Assembly (NCBI GenBank): GCA_050116035.1
Contig: JASFPJ010000168.1
Coordinates: 1-7,132 of the forward strand
DNA: 7,132 bases
DNA from: SOIA01 sp050116035
GTDB lineage: Bacteria; Acidobacteriota; Aminicenantia; Aminicenantales; Aminicenantaceae
Direction: 5' to 3'
Part shown: positions 1-5,787 of the stretch, one piece after another
Layout: each line of letters begins with the position of its first letter
How positions within the stretch are numbered: position 1 is the first letter of the stretch
Notes under the pieces: model-generated
What the model saw: only the letters and a program-made list of their open reading frames with translations
The model's database searches: none
Told to the model about the DNA's origin: nothing
Program-made: the position numbers and the translations under genes

Positions 1-282
1 ACCATCTTGAAACTCAAAGATAATGCGTATGGTGTGGCTATCCGGAAAAAACTGCATGAGGAAACAGGAACCAAATGGTCATTTGGTTCCATTTATACGG
101 CGCTGAACACATTGACACGAAAAAGATATGTTGAAAAGAGCAGGGGAGAGCCGACCGCAGAGCGAGGGGGGCGGCACAAATGCCTTTATGCAGTCACTTT
201 CGAGGGGAAAAAGGCCTTAAAAGAAATTAAAAAAGTCCAGGAGAGGCTTTGGTCGGACCTCCCGGCTATAGCTTTAGATTAG
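1..282 (+). CDS. PadR-family transcriptional regulator (5' end outside window)
   Basis: A DNA-binding regulator of the PadR family, which usually acts as a dimeric winged-helix repressor. The frame is open from base 1, with 93 residues visible before TAG at 280-282. A TTG at 7-9 could be read as a start, but the residues around it (T-I-L-K-L-K-D-N-A-Y-G) match the middle of PadR helix 1, so the true start lies upstream. The recognition-helix block G-S-I-Y-T-A-L-N-T-L (visible residues about 30-39) is diagnostic. So is the wing, with E-R-G-G-R-H-K followed by LYAVTFEGKKAL (about 57-75). Only a short C-terminal helix follows, as in the compact roughly 110-aa PadR subfamily. In Acidobacteriota such genes often sit beside ABC-transporter permease genes, but any such partner would lie upstream, out of view. 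It converges on the vWA gene, so the two are not co-transcribed. The family is certain; the target and ligand are unknown. Confidence 0.93.
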   Translation, partial: TILKLKDNAYGVAIRKKLHEETGTKWSFGSIYTALNTLTRKRYVEKSRGEPTAERGGRHKCLYAVTFEGKKALKEIKKVQERLWSDLPAIALD

Positions 283-325
283 GTATTCAGAAAAGTCCAT
301 AATCCTCTTGGAATTTTTAATCTCG

Positions 326-2365
326 TTATTTCCTGACAAGGAATTTTTGAACAAAAGAACGGGCAGAGGTTTTTTTCTCCAAAGCCTCGATTTCAAGCTC
401 GTACTCACCCGGTTTCAGGTCCGGAAGCCTGATCTCCATCATCAAGATATCTGTTTGTGTGTCTGTCTCCTGGATATCAACAATCTCCATTTCTAAGTTT
501 ATCGGCTCACCTTCGGCTCTGGGGTGGAGCCGAGCACTGAACTCGACCTCAAGAGCCGGGCCTTCAGCTGCAGTCACCGGCAGCACAGCGAGCAGATTCT
601 TGATTCCGGGCTCAAGGTCTCTGACAACAAGGCAGTGATCCTTGGGCAGGAATTTGTAGAAATCGCCGAGAGAAAGATCTTTTTCTTTTTCCTTTTGGTC
701 CAATCCCTCGGACAATCTTACTATTTTTGATTCAGAGCCTTTGGCAAAAAGAAGGGGGGACGATAGGATGATTTCCGATTCGCTTTTTTCCGGAAGAGGA
801 AAGACTATTTTTCCCACAATCGCCTGTCCTGTCTCCAGGTCCCGGGCCACGATGCGACATTCGTACTCGCCTGTGGGTAGGTTAGCCGTGAAGTAAGAAA
901 AAAGAGATTGATGGTCGAATGGAGAAAGGTCCATCTCTCCCCTTTTCTTTATCACAATCTTACGGTCTTCATTGAAGAGGAAGGTAAAGATCTCCGCCGT
1001 GGAGGGTGGAATGCCTGTTTTCTCGTTGACAGGTATTTGGGCCAGCAGAGCGCAATTCATCTTCTCTCTTCCTGCGATAAAAAGCGACTCAACCGGAATG
1101 TTAAACGGATGAACAGTTACGGGTTTGTCGGCGAACACCAGGTCAGACAGATGAAGCTGTTTTTCGAGGTCGGAAAACTGGGCAAAGGGTTTTGGATTGA
1201 AATAGCCGTGCTGGGCCAGGACCTGCAGGCCGGGCCTTTTGACTTCTACTTTAATCTGATGGTACTTACCGTCCCAGGTTTCGTTGATATAATAGCCCAG
1301 AACATAGAAATTTCCCGTTAGCCTTTGAACATCCTTGGAAATAGTCTCTATGTCTTTGATGTCGGCAAAATATTTCCCTCCGGAGGCAAGGGCCAGTTCC
1401 TTCAGAGGGTGATCTTTCCAGATATGTTTTTCCTTGATGAATGTCCTGGCACCCTTCATGACCCAGTTCCGGGTGTTGACTGTGTACACGGGCGTGCTGG
1501 CATTGGCGAATTCTCTGCCCAGCTTGGCAGCCATGGGCCCGAGATTGCGGCCTGTGAAGAATATAAGGCTCTTGTTTCCCTCGATATATTTGAAGGCCTG
1601 AGCCAGATCGAACATTTGAGGAGTGGCATCTCGGCGCTGGAAATCGCTTGTTCCTCCGGTATAAGCCATGGGTTTTCCCGAATAGCCGAAAAAGCTCATG
1701 ACTTCACTCACGCCCCCACTTTCTCCTGATCTGCCTCCTTCGGAAGACCCCCCTCTCTCTCTGACTCGGATGTTATCACTCAATTCACCGCCTGAAAAAG
1801 AACCCCGGCTCGGCGGAAGCTCCTTTGTCTTCTCGATCGCCTTGCGGATCTTCTCACGGTCTGTCGTCAGATACTCTTTAATAAAGAAGCCCTTCATGTA
1901 CGAGAAGCCCAGGATGCCGACTTCATCCCCGGGCCGCAGCTGCGTATCAACGAAATGGAGAGCGGCCTGCTTGGCATTCGCCAAGCCGTTGGCATCACTC
2001 CCCGGAATGTCGAGGAGAATGAAGAGACGCCGGTTCATGCCTTTCACTGTCTTGGCCAGGCCGGTTACCTGATCCGACGAGCGGACTTCCATCCCCGCTT
2101 CACTCAAGGTGTGCACTTCGAATTCAGTGATTACCTTCTTCTCGCCGTTGTCATACAGAATGAAATCTTCCTTTTTAAGGGCAGTCACAGGATGGCCATC
2201 CTGGTCCAGGACGCGGACGGCCACGAGCTTGATAACCGCAGCGGCATCGTGCCGAGGAACTCTTTGTGGCGATGGATCTTTTTTCGTTTGGCCGAATAGG
2301 AGAGAGACGGATAAAACTCCCATATAGAACAACAGTAGAGAATGAATCCTCTTGCCCTGCCTCAT
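326..2365 (-). CDS. Secreted VWFA-related (Acidobacterial-type) domain protein
   Basis: A 679-aa exported protein with a von Willebrand factor A fold, resembling the 'VWFA-related Acidobacterial domain' family (TIGR03436). The role of that family is not settled; protein-protein adhesion in the envelope is the usual guess. Residues 1-25 form a signal peptide (MRQGKR, then a hydrophobic stretch ending LLFGQ) with no lipobox Cys. A beta-rich N-terminal segment (about 44-85, V-R-V-L-D-Q-D-G-H-P-V-T) leads into the vWA domain (about 112-390). The domain starts LFILLDIPGS and ends with the family hallmark G-K-Y-H-Q-I-K-V-E-V then Q-H-G-Y-F (366-389). Residues about 186-243 are a Gly/Ser/Arg-rich insertion. 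The C-terminal 290 residues look like beta-sandwich segments (for example LPTGEYECRIVARDLETG at 496-513 and LKPGEYELEIEALEKK at 650-665). The metal site is degenerate. The start is set by AAGGGGA five bases before ATG. The gene is divergent from the DUF5916 gene and convergent with PadR. Confidence 0.88.
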   Translation of the reverse strand: MRQGKRIHSLLLFYMGVLSVSLLFGQTKKDPSPQRVPRHDAAAVIKLVAVRVLDQDGHPVTALKKEDFILYDNGEKKVITEFEVHTLSEAGMEVRSSDQVTGLAKTVKGMNRRLFILLDIPGSDANGLANAKQAALHFVDTQLRPGDEVGILGFSYMKGFFIKEYLTTDREKIRKAIEKTKELPPSRGSFSGGELSDNIRVRERGGSSEGGRSGESGGVSEVMSFFGYSGKPMAYTGGTSDFQRRDATPQMFDLAQAFKYIEGNKSLIFFTGRNLGPMAAKLGREFANASTPVYTVNTRNWVMKGARTFIKEKHIWKDHPLKELALASGGKYFADIKDIETISKDVQRLTGNFYVLGYYINETWDGKYHQIKVEVKRPGLQVLAQHGYFNPKPFAQFSDLEKQLHLSDLVFADKPVTVHPFNIPVESLFIAGREKMNCALLAQIPVNEKTGIPPSTAEIFTFLFNEDRKIVIKKRGEMDLSPFDHQSLFSYFTANLPTGEYECRIVARDLETGQAIVGKIVFPLPEKSESEIILSSPLLFAKGSESKIVRLSEGLDQKEKEKDLSLGDFYKFLPKDHCLVVRDLEPGIKNLLAVLPVTAAEGPALEVEFSARLHPRAEGEPINLEMEIVDIQETDTQTDILMMEIRLPDLKPGEYELEIEALEKKTSARSFVQKFLVRK
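330..348 (+). terminator. weak candidate Rho-independent terminator for the PadR gene
   Basis: A short hairpin, TTCCT-GACA-AGGAA (330-343), is followed directly by five T (344-348), about 47 bp after the PadR stop. It lies inside the 3' end of the convergent vWA coding region. The stem is only 5 bp and A+T rich, so it may not fold stably. The 43-bp gap between the two stop codons holds no better candidate. Confidence 0.25.
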
Positions 2366-2370
2366 GGCAT

Positions 2371-2377
2371 TCCCCTT
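2371..2377 (-). promoter_or_regulatory. Shine-Dalgarno site of the vWA gene
   Basis: On the minus strand the bases read AAGGGGA, then ATGCC, then the ATG start (2363-2365), giving a 5-nt spacer. An ATG at 2368-2370 in another frame stops after two codons, so this site fixes the start at 2365. This is a purine-rich, anti-SD-complementary match, better than those of the other genes here. Confidence 0.6.
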
Positions 2378-2576
2378 ATCTTTAGCTTGATATTTTCTGC
2401 TGATTCACCTTTATAAAATTTCTCTGCGAATAGGCTCTTCATCTGTATATACGTTCAAAAATTAGAATTAGGTACAAGAATTAAATAGAGAAAGGTTTTT
2501 TTATTGCGGTTCACAGCAAATCCCTCACAATTTTAACCAATTTCCACCCCCTGACCTCCTCAAATAAAAATATCAC

Positions 2577-2593
2577 ACCAGGTACAACCTGGT
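2577..2593. promoter_or_regulatory. Perfect inverted repeat, candidate operator
   Basis: The sequence ACCAGGT-ACA-ACCTGGT has two exact 7-bp arms around a 3-bp centre. The 17-bp length and odd spacing resemble binding sites of dimeric winged-helix or HTH regulators. It sits midway between two divergent genes, about 210 bp from the vWA start and about 115 bp upstream of the -35 of the DUF5916 promoter. It does not match the ATGT-N8-ACAT pattern known for several PadR proteins, so I do not assign it to the nearby PadR regulator. With no T-run after it, it is a poor terminator. Confidence 0.45.
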
Positions 2594-2657
2594 CAATCCA
2601 CAAGAAAAAGAGATAATGCGACAGTCTCACTTCGCGTTTTCCTGATTTTTGGTTTAT

Positions 2658-2694
2658 AGGCATCTTGCCCATGATAAGAAGCCTGTCCTTTTTT
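2658..2694 (+). terminator. Terminator-like hairpin with T-run upstream of the DUF5916 promoter
   Basis: The left arm AGGCaTCTT (2658-2666) pairs with AAGAaGCCT (2676-2684), giving eight base pairs around one A-A mismatch with a 9-nt loop. After GTCC there is a run of six T (2689-2694). This fits a Rho-independent terminator on the plus strand. No annotated plus-strand gene precedes it within the intergenic region, so it would end either an unrecognised short transcript or stray transcription before the DUF5916 promoter. Confidence 0.4.
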
Positions 2695-2709
2695 ATTTAC
2701 ACATGTCCG

Positions 2710-2738
2710 TTGAATTAGACAGAAAAATCTATTAGAAT
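2710..2738 (+). promoter_or_regulatory. Predicted sigma-70-like promoter of the DUF5916 gene
   Basis: TTGAAT (2710-2715) and TAGAAT (2733-2738) are separated by 17 bp. They match the -35 consensus at 4 of 6 positions and the -10 consensus at 5 of 6. Transcription would start near 2745, leaving a leader of about 20 nt before ATG 2766. That disfavours the more upstream TTG at 2757 as the start. Confidence 0.5.
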
Positions 2739-2765
2739 GAGTGTCTTTACCTGATATTGATTGGC

Positions 2766-4946
2766 ATGAAAATTGCTAATATGAAAAGTGAAAGGGTTTA
2801 TCTTTTGAAAAGAATCATTCATCCCCTCCTCTATTTCTTATTCCTGTCTCTTCCTGTGTTCACTCAGGAAGTCGCGCTGGAAAACCTGGCTATAAAAATA
2901 GATAGAACCATCAAAATTGACGGGCTGCTGAACGAATCGGTGTGGAATAATGCTCCAGATGCGAGTGTTTTTCTTCATATCCAATCCGACAGATCAGATC
3001 CGCAGAAAGTCAGAACAACGGTTAAAATCCTTTTCGATAATGAGTTTGTTTATTTTGGGTTTCTGTGTTACGACGACGAGCCTGAGAAGATCGAGGCTGA
3101 TGCACTCAACATAGATATGGACTTAAGGGATACGGACTCGATTTATATTGTAATAGACACACCCAAAGAGGCGAATGACTTTCTTTATTTTGCGACGAAC
3201 TACCTCGGAGCTAAATCAGACGGTAAGCTTTCTAGGGATGGGGAGACAGCCAACTACAAATGGGATGGAAGCTGGAAATCATTCAGCCAGAAAACAGATT
3301 TCGGGTGGAGCTCGGAGGTCGCCATTGAACTGAGCAGCATACTGGATGATCCATTGGAGTCCAAGACTTTTGAATTGGCGTTATCTAGACTTGTTCCCCG
3401 GTTAGACAGCATTTTCCGTTCAGGCGGGCTGGACCCGGCTTTCAGGTCCGAACAACTTGAACAATTAAAGGCAATTAATCTTGTGGAACCGAAGCTGGGA
3501 GTGAATATCACTCCTTATGCCATGACCAAGTTGGAATCGGGAGACAAAACTGAACCCTTCGCCGGAATGAATGGCCACTACAGGTTCTCTCAACAGATGC
3601 TGGGACGGTTAACGATTTATCCGGATTTTTCCACGGTCGAGCCGGATCAAGAAAAGATCAATCTGACTCCTTATGAGCTCTATCTTCCAGAGAAAAGAAA
3701 TTTTTTCCTGGAAGGTCCAGAGATTCATCAGCAGCGAGAAGATTTGTTTTACTCGAAAAGAATCGGGGATATTTATGGCGGAGTGGAAATGAATGGAAAA
3801 TTTGGCGCGTATGAGTTTTCAGGGATGAGCGTCCAGTCAAAAAAAGATGAATATCTCGATGAAGACTCCGCCAATTTTTCACTTCTTTCTCTGAAAAAAC
3901 GAAGCATGGGGAGTTCATCGGAGATCGGCTTTTTAGCCGCCAACAAATTAATAAACAAGAGAAACATCGGAACAGCCGGGATGTATGCTGATCTGCGCCT
4001 CTCCAGTAAATTTAAACTGGAAGGCCAATTCGCTCTGGGTTATGAAGATGATAGAAAAAGTAACATTGCGTTTTTCCTTGGTCCGAGTTATGACACAAGG
4101 ACCTTCCATTTACATCTTCATTATAAGCAGATAGACGATAATTTTAGTGATCAAGTCAACCATGTGAGTTTTATCCCGGATGACAACCGAAGGGAGCTGG
4201 ATTCGGCCATTAATAAAGCGTTTTTATTCAAAGGAGAAATAATAGAACGGATTGGATACACATCCAATTATAATGTGTATTGGGGGATGGATGGAACCTT
4301 GCGGAGCTGGCAGATAGACCAGGGGTTCATTGTGAACACAAAAGTGAATTTCATTATATCTGCCACTCATACTCAAGAGTATAAATATAATGAATTTTTC
4401 TTGGAGCCAGAGTATTTTTTTACACCCGGTGAAGGGGTATGGAGAGGTTCAGGATGGTCTAGGGTTTGGGTGGGCGAGGAAGGAATTTGGGCAGAGAGAT
4501 ACATAAGAGATTTCCGGAATACTCGGATAAGAGTAGATAGTCAGTATTACGCAGGGGAATGGAGATCATTCGGATTATCACTCACCGCTGGCAAAAATTA
4601 TGGGTCGAGTTTTATGATGCTTGAAGTCTTTAAAAAATTCAGAATTTCTAAAACTTTTTTCTCGGAATATTACCTGCAGCTCTTAGAACATGAAACTGAA
4701 GTTTTTTTTAATGATGTCACTATTCATATGATCAGGCTGACGAGTTATTTGACAAAAAATCTTTTTTTCAAATTATTTTTTCAATCAAGGTCAGATATCG
4801 GCAAAACCAATATTCATCTGGAGTTCCTCTACAACATCAAGCCTGTTGGTTCCATTCAGCTGGTCTACCAGAGGGGGACAGCCAGGTTTGGAGAAAAAGG
4901 GACTCAAGGCAATACGATTTTTTTAAAGTTCAGCCATGAATTTTAA
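2766..4946 (+). CDS. DUF5916 outer-membrane protein with N-terminal CBM9-like domain
   Basis: A protein of about 726 aa, of the DUF5916 family; substrate and function are unknown. From ATG 2766, residues 1-34 hold a basic start and a hydrophobic signal segment ending LSLPVFTQ. Residues about 40-240 are a carbohydrate-binding-module-9-like fold, opening with the typical IKIDGLLNESVWNNAP (49-64). Residues 282-320 carry the DUF5916 signature: Y-P-D-F-S-T-V-E-P-D-Q, then L-T-P-Y-E-L-Y-L-P-E-K-R-N-F-F-L-E-G. F-Y-S-K-R-I-G follows (328-334). The rest alternates hydrophobic and polar strands, as in a beta-barrel, and ends NTIFLKFSHEF with terminal Phe, a BAM-type barrel signal. The start is uncertain. 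Neither ATG 2766 nor ATG 2781 has a Shine-Dalgarno site, while TTG 2805 is preceded by AAAGGG with an 8-nt spacer and would begin MKRIIHPLLYFLFL, a tidy signal peptide. The length is usual for the family and there are no frame breaks. Confidence 0.88.
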   Translation: MKIANMKSERVYLLKRIIHPLLYFLFLSLPVFTQEVALENLAIKIDRTIKIDGLLNESVWNNAPDASVFLHIQSDRSDPQKVRTTVKILFDNEFVYFGFLCYDDEPEKIEADALNIDMDLRDTDSIYIVIDTPKEANDFLYFATNYLGAKSDGKLSRDGETANYKWDGSWKSFSQKTDFGWSSEVAIELSSILDDPLESKTFELALSRLVPRLDSIFRSGGLDPAFRSEQLEQLKAINLVEPKLGVNITPYAMTKLESGDKTEPFAGMNGHYRFSQQMLGRLTIYPDFSTVEPDQEKINLTPYELYLPEKRNFFLEGPEIHQQREDLFYSKRIGDIYGGVEMNGKFGAYEFSGMSVQSKKDEYLDEDSANFSLLSLKKRSMGSSSEIGFLAANKLINKRNIGTAGMYADLRLSSKFKLEGQFALGYEDDRKSNIAFFLGPSYDTRTFHLHLHYKQIDDNFSDQVNHVSFIPDDNRRELDSAINKAFLFKGEIIERIGYTSNYNVYWGMDGTLRSWQIDQGFIVNTKVNFIISATHTQEYKYNEFFLEPEYFFTPGEGVWRGSGWSRVWVGEEGIWAERYIRDFRNTRIRVDSQYYAGEWRSFGLSLTAGKNYGSSFMMLEVFKKFRISKTFFSEYYLQLLEHETEVFFNDVTIHMIRLTSYLTKNLFFKLFFQSRSDIGKTNIHLEFLYNIKPVGSIQLVYQRGTARFGEKGTQGNTIFLKFSHEF

Positions 4947-5025
4947 TTCAAAAGCGATAGTGCTGGCTGTGAATCGGAAAGGAAGGCATGAGCCCCAGAG
5001 GATTTTATTTGGATTTGAGATAAGC

Positions 5026-5046
5026 GCAGCCAGGAAGCCCTGGCGC
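5026..5046. other. GC-rich hairpin in the DUF5916-lipoprotein spacer
   Basis: GCCAGG (5029-5034) and CCTGGC (5039-5044) form an exact 6-bp stem with loop AAGC. It extends by two more G-C pairs across one bulged A (5028). It lies about 80 bp after the DUF5916 stop. No T-run follows on either strand, so it is not a classical terminator. It could be a 3'-end stabilising structure of the DUF5916 mRNA. The rest of the 180-bp spacer shows no other clear terminator and no convincing promoter. Confidence 0.35.
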
Positions 5047-5126
5047 CTCGGAATATTAGGATTATATCCGATTGTTTCAACTTACGAAGGAGAATAGGGA
5101 AATATTAATTTTCATTTGAAGAAAAA

Positions 5127-5612
5127 ATGAAAGTTAAATGTTTAAGTTTAATGATCATTTTTATTTTGCTTTTTTCATGCGTCATCCCTCCTGACAAGAA
5201 GCAGGCAAAGGTTTATGTGAGTGGTTTAGAGTCTTTGATAGATAGAGATTCTGAAGAGGTGGTCTCAAAGATAATAGACACATGGGAGTTTTATTGCACT
5301 AAGATTTGGAGAAAAGAAGACCCCGCCATTAAAGATGTTATGGATGTAGTGAAAGACAAGACAAAGTTTACAAAAAAGGAAGCCAAAAAGATTTTTTCTT
5401 CGCAGGGACAATACAAAGTCATGTTCTTTTTCAAGTATCTTCGTGATGAATCTGTGCGGCTTGGAACTATTTCCTCCAGAGGTTACTCTATGTCCAAAGA
5501 TTTTAGCAAAACACGTAAGCTTGTCCGTCATGCCTATATAAGGGTCGTTTTTAAAGAGGGCAGGTTGATTCATTTCAGAGTATGGCCGAGTGTAGAAGTT
5601 TGGATTTCTTGA
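5127..5612 (+). CDS. Hypothetical lipoprotein, 161 aa
   Basis: I do not recognise the family. Residues 1-18 form a lipoprotein signal: a basic start (MKVK), a hydrophobic core (LMIIFILLF) and a lipobox L-F-S-C with the lipidated cysteine at position 18. The mature part begins VIPPDKKQAK and is small (about 143 aa), Lys-rich and mixed alpha/beta in appearance. A helical stretch (about 28-90) is followed by strand-like segments, including YKVMFFFKYL (about 96-105) and IRVVFKEGRLIHFRVWPSVEVW near the C-terminus (given with short overlap into the last residues). The final part resembles small alpha-plus-beta 'snoal/NTF2-like' lipoproteins in size and in ending on a strand, but that is only a resemblance. 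ATG 5127 has only a weak upstream GAAG. AAGGAG further upstream (about 5087) is too distant to serve it. The gene may be co-transcribed with the downstream mini-ORFs and propeller gene. With no transmembrane segment after Cys18, an inner- or outer-membrane anchored periplasmic protein is expected. Confidence 0.72.
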   Translation: MKVKCLSLMIIFILLFSCVIPPDKKQAKVYVSGLESLIDRDSEEVVSKIIDTWEFYCTKIWRKEDPAIKDVMDVVKDKTKFTKKEAKKIFSSQGQYKVMFFFKYLRDESVRLGTISSRGYSMSKDFSKTRKLVRHAYIRVVFKEGRLIHFRVWPSVEVWIS

Positions 5613-5621
5613 ACGAGGAAG

Positions 5622-5690
5622 ATGATTACAGGAAAAAAAAGGAGATTCGACAAAGGAGTTGATGAACATACGGATGAAGCCGCTAAATAA
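5622..5690 (+). CDS. Possible 22-aa mini-ORF between lipoprotein and propeller genes
   Basis: ATG 5622 lies 9 nt after the lipoprotein stop and reads 22 codons to TAA (5688-5690). GAGG at 5615-5618 precedes it with only a 3-nt gap. The peptide begins MITGKKRRF and ends TDEAAK; it is highly charged and has no recognisable domain. It overlaps the next mini-ORF in a different frame. It could be a chance ORF, or a leader that delivers ribosomes to the next start. Low confidence. Confidence 0.18.
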   Translation: MITGKKRRFDKGVDEHTDEAAK

Positions 5691-5787
5691 AAGAATTGAA
5701 TTTGATGGAGAGGGTAGAAAAACATTTAAGGTTGTTGTATCTTTCCATGCCCAAAATTATCTTCTTCATACAGGCGGAGTAGAATGA
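5662..5787 (+). CDS. Possible 41-aa small protein coupled to the propeller gene
   Basis: ATG 5662 opens 41 codons ending at TGA 5785-5787. This TGA overlaps the ATG of the propeller gene as ATGA, the usual sign of translational coupling. A strong Shine-Dalgarno match, AAAGGAG (5652-5658), sits upstream, though the 3-nt spacer is short. The peptide starts MNIRMKPLNKRIEF, is basic, and has a strand-like stretch TFKVVVSF (21-28). It has no signal peptide, no transmembrane segment and no family I recognise. The ribosome site together with the 4-nt overlap makes chance less likely, but 41 codons is short. Alternatives are a decayed gene remnant, or a leader ORF whose translation opens the downstream start. 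Confidence 0.35.
   Translation: MNIRMKPLNKRIEFDGEGRKTFKVVVSFHAQNYLLHTGGVE

Larger units (their letters stand above)
2366..2765. other. Divergent intergenic region (about 400 bp) between the vWA and DUF5916 genes
   Basis: No protein-coding gene is supported here. The region is A+T rich and carries, from left to right: the Shine-Dalgarno site of the vWA gene; an A+T-rich stretch (2400-2500) where a minus-strand promoter is expected, but I could not pick a convincing -35/-10 pair; the perfect inverted repeat at 2577-2593; a nine-codon ORF (2616-2645); a terminator-like hairpin (2658-2694); and a plus-strand promoter (2710-2738). The order inverted repeat, mini-ORF, hairpin, promoter is suggestive of layered control, but nothing proves it. 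Confidence 0.6.

Noticed and set aside
1..282. Reading the PadR gene as complete from TTG at position 7
   Set aside because: The residues there correspond to the interior of the first PadR helix and the frame is open to base 1, so the gene is cut by the window edge.
308..2327. Several plus-strand frames of 60-137 codons
   Set aside because: All lie antisense within the vWA gene, lack domains and convincing ribosome sites, and overlap each other.
2541..2565. Minus-strand GAGGAGGT resembling a strong ribosome site
   Set aside because: The only nearby downstream start (GTG) stops after four codons, so no gene is supported.
4988..5023. An 11-codon ORF (MSPRGFYLDLR) with a purine-rich GGAAAGGAAGG upstream
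   Set aside because: Too short and without supporting context. The ribosome-like site alone is not enough in a purine-rich spacer.
5026..5046. GC-rich hairpin as a Rho-independent terminator
   Set aside because: No T-run follows on either strand, so it is kept only as an unassigned hairpin.
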